Below the pieces are notes generated by a model, which was given only the letters and a program-made list of their open reading frames with translations, made no database searches and was not told the origin of the DNA. From an uncultured Eggerthella sp. (GTDB lineage Bacteria; Actinomycetota; Coriobacteriia; Coriobacteriales; Eggerthellaceae), in the NCBI GenBank assembly GCA_900542065.1, contig UQLU01000003.1, positions 1 to 64,000 on the forward strand: DNA of 64,000 bases, written 5' to 3'. Below are positions 34,137-42,686 of the stretch, in pieces (the first letter of the stretch is position 1; each line of letters starts with the position of its first letter). Both the position numbers and the translations under genes were made by a program.

Positions 34137-35126
34137 CTAACGCCTACGTCTAGGATGACCACGTCTTGTTCGTATGCGTTCGGCTTCTTCACGCCGCACC
34201 TTAACTTGCTGACTTTCTTCACGCAAACGAACATACGATTCCAAGCGCGCCGAAGAGAGTTCGCCTGCATCGACGGCTCGTTTTACCGCACACCCTGGTT
34301 CATTGGTATGAGTGCAGTCGCGAAAGCGACATGATTGTGACAACTCTTCAATATCCGAAAACGTAGCGCCAATACCTTCATCGGCATCCCAGAGACCTAG
34401 CCCTCGCACACCAGGCATATCGATGACACTGCCCCCACTTGGAAGCTCAATTATTTCACGTGAAACAGTGGTGTGGCGCCCTTTTCCATCTTGACGTACG
34501 GGAGTAGTAGATTGAACTTCTTTTCCAACCAGCATATTTACCAGACTGGATTTACCCACACCTGAGCGTCCAAGCAAAACCGCCATTTTATTGTCTTTGG
34601 CAATAAGGTCTGCCACCACCTGAATGCTTTGAGGATCTTTCTCAGAAACCACTAAAACCGAATCGTTGCCAATAAATCCATCAATGCGCTGACGTACTGC
34701 TTCCACTTCTTGCGCCGAAGCAACAAGGTCTGCTTTAGTAAGCACCACGGCAACCTCAACGCCTGTTTCATGAGCGAGCACCAATTCACGTTCTAAACGA
34801 CGCACATTTACCTCTTCTAACGGTTGCGCCACCAGCACTAAATCGAAATTTGCAGCCAACGTTTGCGGCAAAGCGCGCTCCGTTGGATCTTTACGAACAA
34901 ACGAAGAGGTGCGAGGAAGTGTTTCTTCAATAATGCCTTTATCGTGCCCTTCAGGAAGAGAAACGGTGACAAAATCGCCAATGACCGCGCGCTGATCGCT
35001 TCCCTTAACCAGAGAAATAGCGTGCTCGCAACGCACTTCTTCACCAGAGGCAAGACGAACCAAAGGAAATCCGCGATCGAGTTTAACTACTCTGCCAACT
35101 TGCCGCTCTGTGAATTCTTCCGTCAC
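34137..35126 (-). CDS. rsgA: ribosome small-subunit GTPase RsgA
   Basis: A 329-residue circularly permuted GTPase that assists 30S maturation. Order: OB fold (about 10-75), then G4 TKADLV, G1 GRSGVGKSSL, G3 DMPGVRG and a zinc site CRFRDCTHTNEPGCAV (Cys-x5-Cys-x-His-x5-Cys). The tail is basic (RTRRGHPRRRR). The start is the GTG at 35126, with GAAAGGA upstream, two bases after the stop of the preceding gene, so the two are coupled. Confidence 0.95.
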   Translation of the reverse strand: MTEEFTERQVGRVVKLDRGFPLVRLASGEEVRCEHAISLVKGSDQRAVIGDFVTVSLPEGHDKGIIEETLPRTSSFVRKDPTERALPQTLAANFDLVLVAQPLEEVNVRRLERELVLAHETGVEVAVVLTKADLVASAQEVEAVRQRIDGFIGNDSVLVVSEKDPQSIQVVADLIAKDNKMAVLLGRSGVGKSSLVNMLVGKEVQSTTPVRQDGKGRHTTVSREIIELPSGGSVIDMPGVRGLGLWDADEGIGATFSDIEELSQSCRFRDCTHTNEPGCAVKRAVDAGELSSARLESYVRLREESQQVKVRREEAERIRTRRGHPRRRR

Positions 35127-35128
35127 GC

Positions 35129-35959
35129 TTATAGCATCCTTTCACGTTTAATGTGGTAGGCAATCATCAAAATAGCTCCCAACACACAAGCAACAATGGC
35201 AATGCTTAAAATACGCATATTGGGAGCAGGAGTGGATTCATATCCTTTTTGAATTGCAGAAACTTCTTCCGCATGAATATCAGACAAGCCCTGATGTTCG
35301 GCGCATTCCAGATGGAATGTTCCGCGTACCTGAAGTTGTGTACCTACCGTGCCATATTGCCCATAGGTATCAATAATCGAGGATTGATCCATGGTCATAA
35401 AAACACTAACCACACTAGGACTGGTTTCGCTATCCTGCAGGGTAATCCAGCAGTTGTTTTTACGGAATTCGTCGTTAACACGATCTCCTACTACTTCACC
35501 CTTAACCAAAACCGTCTGACCTTCGTAGTAGGAGTCAGCCTCAGCTAAATCAGCAATCGAAGTTTCATATAAAAATGAACTATCAGATAGCTGATTTACA
35601 TATACCTTGTTGCTCAAAGATTCCCCGTCATCGGAACCCTGTTTTTCCTGACTGGGTTCTTCTTGACCAGAGTCTTCTTGACTGGATTGTTCTTGATCAG
35701 TCTGTGCCTGTTGATCTGTCTGATTTTGAGGATCATCTGCCCAGAGGCTTGCGGGGCAAGCGCACAAAGTAAGCGTAAGCATCAATGCGACAAAAAGTGC
35801 GCTGAGCATAGCAGGCTCTATACGAGATGACGCCATCTGCTTCAACACAGCCTGTTTACGAGATGGCGCGACCTGTTTGCAAAATAGCCCAAGCCGTTTC
35901 GTTGCAGCCTGATTAAACCCTGTCAGTTTACGAGACACATATGCAAGGAGCTTATTCAT
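35129..35959 (-). CDS. exported OB-fold-like membrane protein of unknown function
   Basis: A 276-residue protein with a basic N-terminus, a signal-like hydrophobic stretch (about 50-72), then a low-complexity linker rich in Gln, Asp, Glu and Ser (about 75-110). A compact domain follows with YYEGQTVLVKGEVVGDRVN and NNCWITLQD, which looks like an OB-type barrel, and a final membrane helix (about 245-265) with a short basic tail. It starts with a TAATG overlap at the trkH stop and ends two bases before rsgA. Not a family I can name. Confidence 0.7.
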   Translation of the reverse strand: MNKLLAYVSRKLTGFNQAATKRLGLFCKQVAPSRKQAVLKQMASSRIEPAMLSALFVALMLTLTLCACPASLWADDPQNQTDQQAQTDQEQSSQEDSGQEEPSQEKQGSDDGESLSNKVYVNQLSDSSFLYETSIADLAEADSYYEGQTVLVKGEVVGDRVNDEFRKNNCWITLQDSETSPSVVSVFMTMDQSSIIDTYGQYGTVGTQLQVRGTFHLECAEHQGLSDIHAEEVSAIQKGYESTPAPNMRILSIAIVACVLGAILMIAYHIKRERML

Positions 35960-37485
35960 TATGCCTGCTCCTTCAACTTCTTTTTCGCAAGTGATCCTAC
36001 TGAAACAACCACTTTAACAATCAGAGCAATAAGCGTGATGAATTCAAGACGACCTGCCCACATTTCCAAGATATAAACTGCCTCTAATACAGGAGGCATA
36101 CCGTGCGCAATAATGCCCGAGCTCAAGCCACCATTAGACGCCATGGAAACCGATTCGAAAATAGCATCGAGTGCATCGTATCCATGTGCAATACCCACAA
36201 GCGATCCCAAAAGATAGGTAAACACAAACAGAGCAGAAACCGTTAGGGCAGCTTTCGCCACTTCGGTAGTAAGCACCTTTTTGCCAAGATGGTAATAGCG
36301 TACCGAAACGCGTGCAGTTCCGGGAGCAAGCGTTTCTTTAATGGTGGAAACCATCGACTTTGCAATTAAGCCCAAACGCGAGAACTTCATACCACCCGCG
36401 GTACTTCCGCTCGAGCCACCTACTGCCATCAAAATAGCAACAACCAAGAAGGCGCCCGATGAAAATACCGTAGTCATTTGATTGTTGGTAACTGTTTGAA
36501 AACCGGTGGTAGTCGAAGCAGAAACCACCATAAACACACCGCGGCGCAAAAGCGCCATGATATCCGAAAAGCCGCCTGAAGCACACAGCGAAAACATTAG
36601 GACCACCGTAGCGATAAGCATCCAAACAACGCCTGTGCGAATTTCGTAGTCCTTAAAGAAAGAAGCTGTCTCTCCCTGGCTTATCTTTACAAAGAGGGCA
36701 AAATTAACTGCACCTAAAAGCATCAAAACCATACACACTATTTCAAAAGCGAACGAATGGTAATACATGGCCGATAGCGAAGTAGGAGAAAATCCTGCGG
36801 TAGTAAAGCCAGAAATAGCCATCCATAAAGCATTAAGCAGTGCGCGAAGAGGCTCGAATCCCCCAATAATACAAAGAAGGAACAACACCGCCGTGGCAAC
36901 ACCAATAACCGCCAATGCAATCTGACTAATAAGACGAACGGTATTTACGATATTGGGCAATACATGTTCGCTTCTACCCTCTGATGAATACAAACCTGAA
37001 GTGGACTTGCCAAAAATACCCAGTGAAAGCGCAATAACAATAAGGCCTAAACCACCAATTAAGTGCATGGTAAAGCGCCACATGTTATCAGCATAGGAAA
37101 GGTGCTCAAGATCTATTACCAGAGAAGCACCGGTTGTTGTTAATCCCGAAGTCGCCTCAAACAGAGCATCAAGATATGATCCGTAATGCCCCGACAGCGC
37201 AAGCGGTATAGCCGCCACAAAAGCCAATACAATCCAGGACATACCAGTAACCGCAAGAGCTTGCTGGTGAGTAAGTCTGCCTGGCTGGATACGCAAAAAA
37301 CGCAGCGCTGAACCCAGAATAAGAGAGATACCAAACCCTAGCAAATAGCGGCAGGCTGGTTCCCATTCCTGACACACCACCGCAACAATAAGCGGAATAA
37401 CGAGTGCAATGGAGAAAAATGAAATAAGCACACCAAGATAGTGCCCAATAACTCGAACGTCATACCAGGTAAATCGCTGCCACAT
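35959..37485 (-). CDS. trkH: TrkH/KtrB-family K+ uptake channel subunit
   Basis: A 508-residue protein with four M1-P-M2 repeats. Filter-like segments are visible: SGLTTTGAS, SGFTTAGFS, SASTTTGFQ and SMASNGGLS, each with the conserved glycine. It imports K+ with a regulatory TrkA/KtrA RCK protein, which is not in the window. Its SD, AGGT, lies in the last codons of a 52-residue membrane peptide gene directly upstream. It begins an operon with the OB-fold-like protein and rsgA. Confidence 0.92.
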   Translation of the reverse strand: MWQRFTWYDVRVIGHYLGVLISFFSIALVIPLIVAVVCQEWEPACRYLLGFGISLILGSALRFLRIQPGRLTHQQALAVTGMSWIVLAFVAAIPLALSGHYGSYLDALFEATSGLTTTGASLVIDLEHLSYADNMWRFTMHLIGGLGLIVIALSLGIFGKSTSGLYSSEGRSEHVLPNIVNTVRLISQIALAVIGVATAVLFLLCIIGGFEPLRALLNALWMAISGFTTAGFSPTSLSAMYYHSFAFEIVCMVLMLLGAVNFALFVKISQGETASFFKDYEIRTGVVWMLIATVVLMFSLCASGGFSDIMALLRRGVFMVVSASTTTGFQTVTNNQMTTVFSSGAFLVVAILMAVGGSSGSTAGGMKFSRLGLIAKSMVSTIKETLAPGTARVSVRYYHLGKKVLTTEVAKAALTVSALFVFTYLLGSLVGIAHGYDALDAIFESVSMASNGGLSSGIIAHGMPPVLEAVYILEMWAGRLEFITLIALIVKVVVSVGSLAKKKLKEQA

Positions 37486-37493
37486 ACAAAGAC

Positions 37494-37652
37494 CTACCCA
37501 AAGACAAACAAGAATCGAATAGCAATAGTAATTAAGTACAGCACAATAAGAAAAGCCAAAAGGCTAACCAAAACTGCACAGAACCCTAGCACGGGAACAA
37601 GCAAGTTCTCCTTCTTTTCGACCCTTAGAATATTTCTTTCAAGTTTATTCAT
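37494..37652 (-). CDS. 52-residue single-span membrane peptide upstream of trkH
   Basis: The ATG at 37652 opens 52 codons: a charged N-terminus (MNKLERNILRVEKKENL), then one long hydrophobic helix (about 18-49) ending FLFVFG. The stop lies eight bases before the trkH ATG. No SD is present. A TAGAAT -10-like box ends about seven bases before the ATG, so the message may be leaderless. Position and size resemble small regulatory subunits such as KdpF, but no homology is claimed. Confidence 0.6.
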   Translation of the reverse strand: MNKLERNILRVEKKENLLVPVLGFCAVLVSLLAFLIVLYLITIAIRFLFVFG

Positions 37653-37703
37653 GGGGGTTATTCTAATACAACAAAATAAAAGCGGGGTTCATACACAAAA
37701 GGA

Positions 37704-37739
37704 GCGGTATTGCATGAACGCTCATCCATACAATACCGC
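37704..37739 (-). terminator. hairpin after clpB
   Basis: GCGGTATTG (37704-37712) pairs perfectly with CAATACCGC (37731-37739) over an 18-nt loop. On the minus strand TCCTTTTGTG follows. It is a moderate terminator for the heat-shock operon, 50 bases after the clpB stop. Confidence 0.6.
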
Positions 37740-37789
37740 CACTTAATTTGCAGAATATATGTTCTGTATAAGGCGTGTTCGCTAAAAAC

Positions 37790-40603
37790 TTAGTCGCCGA
37801 AATCCATTCCACGAAGCACGTCGTTTGCCTGCTTCAGCACATCGTCAGCATCTTGCGATGTTTCCTGTGCTGGATCTTCGTATTCGCCACCAGCAAGAGC
37901 CGCGGCCTTATCGCCCGCATGCAGGCTTGAGCGATTTTCAACCTTAGCGCAGTAGTTGCCTTCGGCATCCAAATCAATGGTTACCTTAGCACCATCACCA
38001 ATATGGCCATCGATAATTTCCGTTGCCACACGGTCGGTTACCTCACGCTGGATCAAGCGACGCAACGGACGAGCACCGTATACTGGATCGTATCCGTCGA
38101 TAGCCAAACGCTCGCGCGCTGCTGGGGTTACTTCAAGCTCAATTCGACGATCTGCCAAACGATCACGTACTCCATTCAATTGCAAATCAACAATAGGCTC
38201 CATGGCCGCAATTGAAAGCGTATTGAAGGTAATAACTTCATCAATACGGTTCAGGAACTCAGGACGGAAGGTAGTGCTTAGGGCTTCATTGATCTTCATC
38301 TGCATTTCAGCTAAACGCTTAGCAGCAGTAGCAACGTCTGCCTTCATCATATCTTCCATCATGCTGCCCATGGAATCGCCTTCATTTTGACTCGAGAATT
38401 CGCGAATGGACTGCGAACCAACATTGGAGGTCATAATGATGATGGCATTCTTGAAGCTAACCACACGCCCCTGTCCGTCGGTAAGACGACCATCGTCGAG
38501 CACTTGCAGCAAGATATTGAATACGTCCTGATGCGCTTTTTCAATCTCGTCGAGCAAAACTACGCAGTAAGGCTTACGACGAACCGCTTCGGTAAGCTGA
38601 CCGCCCTCGTCATAACCAACATATCCCGGAGGGGCACCAACCAAACGAGAAACGGAGTGCTTTTCCATGTATTCCGACATATCGATACGAACCATAGCCT
38701 TTTCGCTGTCGAAAAGATATTCAGCCAAGGCCTTTGCAAGCTCGGTCTTACCAACACCCGTAGGACCCAAGAACAAGAAGCTGCCGATAGGACGGTTCGG
38801 ATCAGACAAACCTGCACGATTACGACGAATAGCACCCGCCACTGCAGAAACTGCCTGATCTTGCCCGATAACGCGCTCGTGAAGCTTGGACTCCAGATCG
38901 ACAAGCTTCGCCATTTCGCCTTGCATCATCTTGGTTACCGGAATGCCAGTCCATGCAGAAACCACTTCTGCGATTTCCTCTTCGCCAACTTCTTCTTTAA
39001 GAATTGCGCCATCTTGCTGACGGTTCTCAAGCAAAGCTTCCGCATCTGCTAACTGAGCTTGCAATGAAGGAATGGTACCGTAGCGCAACTCTGAAGCACG
39101 AGCGAGATCGCCTTCGCGGGTAGCACGCTCTTCGTCCAACTGAGCAGCTTCAATATCTGCCTTCAAATTCTGAACGCCTACGATAACGTCCTTTTCGTTT
39201 TTCCACATAGCCTTCTGCTTATCAAGTGCTTCTTGAGCCGCAGAAATCTCTTTACGCAACGCTTCCAAACGTTCACGGCTTGGCTCATCGGTTTCCTTCA
39301 TAAGTGCTTGCTCTTCGATTTGCATCTGAGTAAGCTTGCGCTCTGCCAGATCCACCTCTTCAGGCATGCTGTCTATTTCAATACGCAGACGACTTGCCGC
39401 TTCGTCCATAAGGTCAATAGCCTTGTCAGGCAAGAACCTGTCAGAAATGTAGCGATTCGAAAGTTCTGCAGCAGCAACCAAGGCAGAGTCCTTGATGCGT
39501 ACACCATGATGAATTTCGTACTTTTCTTTCAAACCACGAAGAATTGCAATGGTATCTTCCACGCTTGGCTCGCTTACCAGCACGGGCTGGAAACGACGCT
39601 CAAGAGCGGCATCCTTTTCGATGTATTTACGATATTCATCCAAAGTGGTTGCACCAATTGCATGAAGTTCGCCACGAGCCAATGCAGGCTTAAGCATATT
39701 GCCCGCATCCATAGAGCTATCGCCCGTCGAACCTGCGCCAACAATGGTATGCAATTCGTCAATGAACAAAATGATTTGTCCATCGGATTGCTTTACCTCA
39801 CGAAGTACCGCCTTCAAGCGATCTTCGAATTCGCCACGATACTTAGCGCCTGCCAACATTGCAGGTAAGTCCAAAGCGATCAATTCGCGATCTTTCAAGC
39901 TTGAAGGAACGTCGCCTGCAACAATACGCTGCGCTAAGCCCTCAACGATTGCCGTCTTACCAGTACCAGGCTCACCAATGAGTACAGGGTTGTTCTTAGT
40001 ACGACGAGACAAAACTTGAACGGTGCGACGAATTTCTTCCGAACGACCAATAACAGGATCCAGCTTGCCTTCACGCGCTGCCTGAGTAAGGTTGTTACCG
40101 TACTGTTCAAGCACTTCAAACTCGGGCTTGCTCGTAGCATCGGTTACGCGTGTATCGCCACGGAGTTCCTCATAGGCCTCTTCGATGTTTTTGCGCGTAA
40201 TACCCTGATCGTTTAAGATTTTGCCTGCAGTTCCACTATCTTCAGAAAGCGCAATTAGCAGATGCTCTGTGGTGGCATAGGAGTCACCCAGCTTTTCTGC
40301 AATTTTTACCGCTTTATCAATAAGTGAAATGAACGCAGGGGAAGGAGCAGTAATGCCCATACCCATAAAACCATTGCCACTTACTTTAGGCATACGGTCT
40401 TCTTCTTCCTTCACGCGCGCCTGCAATACAGCAGGATCTGCTCCAATACGCGTGATAATGGCATTCATATTATGTTCGCCTGCAGACAGGATGGCATCAA
40501 GCAAATGAATAGGCTCGACTGCGCTTGCTTCGCGCTCGCCAGCAATGCTCATTGCTGACTGGAACGCTTCCTGTGCTGTAAGCGCCAGCTTGTCTAGTCT
40601 CAT
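37790..40603 (-). CDS. clpB: ClpB disaggregase
   Basis: A 937-residue Hsp100 ATPase that rescues aggregated proteins with DnaK. Clp-N repeats (1-150) come first. NBD1 has GEPGTGKT and an Arg-finger region, then a coiled-coil middle domain (about 410-530), and NBD2 has GPTGVGKT and the pore loop APPGYVGYDEGG. It exceeds the usual 860 residues through an insert in NBD2 (Met- and Glu-rich, about 720-755) and an acidic tail of about 60 residues. AAAGGAG precedes the ATG, 11 bp after hspR. Confidence 0.97.
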   Translation of the reverse strand: MRLDKLALTAQEAFQSAMSIAGEREASAVEPIHLLDAILSAGEHNMNAIITRIGADPAVLQARVKEEEDRMPKVSGNGFMGMGITAPSPAFISLIDKAVKIAEKLGDSYATTEHLLIALSEDSGTAGKILNDQGITRKNIEEAYEELRGDTRVTDATSKPEFEVLEQYGNNLTQAAREGKLDPVIGRSEEIRRTVQVLSRRTKNNPVLIGEPGTGKTAIVEGLAQRIVAGDVPSSLKDRELIALDLPAMLAGAKYRGEFEDRLKAVLREVKQSDGQIILFIDELHTIVGAGSTGDSSMDAGNMLKPALARGELHAIGATTLDEYRKYIEKDAALERRFQPVLVSEPSVEDTIAILRGLKEKYEIHHGVRIKDSALVAAAELSNRYISDRFLPDKAIDLMDEAASRLRIEIDSMPEEVDLAERKLTQMQIEEQALMKETDEPSRERLEALRKEISAAQEALDKQKAMWKNEKDVIVGVQNLKADIEAAQLDEERATREGDLARASELRYGTIPSLQAQLADAEALLENRQQDGAILKEEVGEEEIAEVVSAWTGIPVTKMMQGEMAKLVDLESKLHERVIGQDQAVSAVAGAIRRNRAGLSDPNRPIGSFLFLGPTGVGKTELAKALAEYLFDSEKAMVRIDMSEYMEKHSVSRLVGAPPGYVGYDEGGQLTEAVRRKPYCVVLLDEIEKAHQDVFNILLQVLDDGRLTDGQGRVVSFKNAIIIMTSNVGSQSIREFSSQNEGDSMGSMMEDMMKADVATAAKRLAEMQMKINEALSTTFRPEFLNRIDEVITFNTLSIAAMEPIVDLQLNGVRDRLADRRIELEVTPAARERLAIDGYDPVYGARPLRRLIQREVTDRVATEIIDGHIGDGAKVTIDLDAEGNYCAKVENRSSLHAGDKAAALAGGEYEDPAQETSQDADDVLKQANDVLRGMDFGD

Positions 40604-40614
40604 ATATAGCTCCT

Positions 40615-40995
40615 TTACAGAAGTCGACGCAAAACAATTGCGTTGCTTTCATTTACCAACGAATTAACGCTTTCTCGAGTTTCCAATTCATGAACCCTAT
40701 CGGCTAAGCGACGAACTCGTTTATGCAAGGCATCAATTTCTTCATCGCGTTCATCCAAACGGCCCTTTAAATCCAAAATTCGAATAACACCTGCGAGGTT
40801 AATTCCCTCGTCAGTTAACGCATTAATAAGCTGCAAACGCTCAATATCTGCTTGCGAATACATACGGGTGTTACCACTCGTTCGCTGAGGAGATACCAAA
40901 CCTTTTTGCTCGTAAATTCGCAGGGTTTGAGGATGGACGCCTGCAAGTTCTGCTGCAACACTAATCATGTACAGCGGTCTGTTTTTGTCCTCCAT
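40615..40995 (-). CDS. hspR: HspR, MerR-family heat-shock repressor
   Basis: A 126-residue regulator. The MerR HTH reads MISVAAELAGVHPQTLRIYEQKGLVSPQRTSGNTRMYSQADIERL, followed by a coiled-coil helix (about 75-105). HspR represses the dnaK operon at HAIR inverted repeats with DnaK as co-repressor. The ATG overlaps the dnaJ stop as TAATG. The longer frame opening at 41001 is not used. Confidence 0.93.
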   Translation of the reverse strand: MEDKNRPLYMISVAAELAGVHPQTLRIYEQKGLVSPQRTSGNTRMYSQADIERLQLINALTDEGINLAGVIRILDLKGRLDERDEEIDALHKRVRRLADRVHELETRESVNSLVNESNAIVLRRLL

Positions 40996-41948
40996 TACCA
41001 AGCCCTCACTTCTTCACTCGTTGCTGCCTGGAATGCTTCCAGGGCTTCTTTTTGTTTATCGTTCAACGTCTTAGGAACAGCCACGTGCAGGGTTAAAAGT
41101 AAATCGCCCGTACCCGTTGCACCTTTCCCTAAACGTGGAGCGCCTTTTCCTTTTACCTTCAAGACCGTTCCGCTTTCGCACCCCGCAGGAACTTTTATGC
41201 TTACCTTTTTTCCTTCGGGGGTAGGAACAACAATCTGTGTTCCCAGAGCAGCTTCCGCAAAAGTAATGGGCACATCCATTAAAACGTCTGCTTTATCGCG
41301 CTTGAACAAAGGGTGATCTGCAATGTGAATATTCACGAGCAAATCGCCTGCAGGACCACCTTGAATTCCTGGTGCGCCCTTGCCTTTCAAGCGAACGCGA
41401 CCACCTTCAACAGCACCTGCAGGAATTTTTATCGAAAGGGTTTCCTTTTCGTTGGTGCCCGCCTTGCCTATGCGAACCTTCTTTTCACATCCTTTGAAGG
41501 CCTCATCAAACGTAACGGTCATGGTTACGTTTTTGTCGGCGCCCTTTTGTGGCTTTGGTTGAGCATGATAGGTTTGGCCTTGTCCGCCAAAGTTCCATTC
41601 GGTGCCGAAAGCACCTTCACCATTGCGGATACTTTCCAAAATGTCCGCCCAGCTACCAAAACCGCCAAAGCCAGAACCGCCGAAAGGATTTCCACCTTGC
41701 CCCTGCCAAGCTCCGCCACCAAATGGGATTTGGTTTTCGTTAGCGGTGCCGTATTGGTCGTAAAGCTTTCTTTTTTTCTCATCAGAAAGTACTTCGTATG
41801 CTTCGTTTATTTCTTTAAACTTCGCTTCATCACCGCCAGCATCAGGATGATGCTTGCGCGCTAATTTACGAAATGCTTTCTTGATGGTGTCTGCATCAGC
41901 GTCTCGTGGAACGCCTAGCGTTTTGTAATAGTCAGGAGTCTGTGCCAT
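40995..41948 (-). CDS. DnaJ-type co-chaperone without the zinc-finger domain
   Basis: A 317-residue protein. The J domain (5-68) has the HPD motif (KHHPDAG). A Gly/Phe-rich linker (about 75-115) follows, then two beta-rich client-binding domains like CbpA. No CxxCxGxG repeats are present, so it is a class B J protein, although it occupies the position of DnaJ in the dnaK operon. The ATG at 41948 lies behind AAAGGTGGG; a GTG at 41957 falls inside that SD. It is coupled to hspR. Confidence 0.93.
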   Translation of the reverse strand: MAQTPDYYKTLGVPRDADADTIKKAFRKLARKHHPDAGGDEAKFKEINEAYEVLSDEKKRKLYDQYGTANENQIPFGGGAWQGQGGNPFGGSGFGGFGSWADILESIRNGEGAFGTEWNFGGQGQTYHAQPKPQKGADKNVTMTVTFDEAFKGCEKKVRIGKAGTNEKETLSIKIPAGAVEGGRVRLKGKGAPGIQGGPAGDLLVNIHIADHPLFKRDKADVLMDVPITFAEAALGTQIVVPTPEGKKVSIKVPAGCESGTVLKVKGKGAPRLGKGATGTGDLLLTLHVAVPKTLNDKQKEALEAFQAATSEEVRAW

Positions 41949-42048
41949 TCGTCCCACCTTTCTCTCTGTCCTACAACAAGGGCGGACCTAAACATCGCCC
42001 GCCCTTGCATTTGCCTCTTCTAAATTACTTGTTAAGCCTTCGCAGCGT

Positions 42049-42684
42049 CTACTTAGAAGAATCCTCAGATTCCTCTTCCGCTTCGCGCTTAGGACCACCT
42101 TGGGTAACCGTTACCATTGCGGTACGAATTACCTTGTTGCCCATGCGATATCCCTTCTGATATACCTCGGCAACAGTTTCATCAGGAACTGAAGGGTCAT
42201 CAACCGTGGCTACCGCTAAAGCTTCAAGGGCATTGAAGGCTTCACCTTTAGGATCGATCATTTCAACCCCATGCTTGGTTAGCACTTCAAGCATCTTGGT
42301 GTGCACTGCCTGTACACCACCAAGCAGGCCCTCTTCGCCATTTTTTTCGGCGTAATCGATGCTTCGTTCAAAGTCGTCAATTACAGGAATTAATCCTTCA
42401 ACAAGCTTTTCAGCTGCGCGAGCTTTTTCTTCCTCGCGCTGTTCATTCATGCGACGACGGTACGTATCCCATTCCGCATGAAGGCGAAGATACTTATCTT
42501 GCCAAGCTGCTGCTTCCTTTTTTGCAACAGCAATCGGATCCTCGGTTTCCTCTTCTTGAGATTCGCTAGAATCCGCAGTTTCCTCGACCTGAGTATCTTC
42601 AGTTTCAGGGGCGGCAGCTTCTGCCGCCTCCTGATCTTCTACAACCTGGTCCTCACGTACCTCGTCTTTTTCAGGCGCGGTCAT
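42049..42684 (-). CDS. grpE: GrpE nucleotide exchange factor
   Basis: A 211-residue protein. A long acidic N-terminus (1-60) rich in Glu and Ala precedes the coiled-coil dimer helix and the C-terminal beta domain (VAEVYQKGYRMGNKVIRTAMVTVTQGG), the GrpE signature. It releases ADP from DnaK. Two bases separate the dnaK stop from this start. Confidence 0.95.
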   Translation of the reverse strand: MTAPEKDEVREDQVVEDQEAAEAAAPETEDTQVEETADSSESQEEETEDPIAVAKKEAAAWQDKYLRLHAEWDTYRRRMNEQREEEKARAAEKLVEGLIPVIDDFERSIDYAEKNGEEGLLGGVQAVHTKMLEVLTKHGVEMIDPKGEAFNALEALAVATVDDPSVPDETVAEVYQKGYRMGNKVIRTAMVTVTQGGPKREAEEESEDSSK

Positions 42685-42686
42685 GA

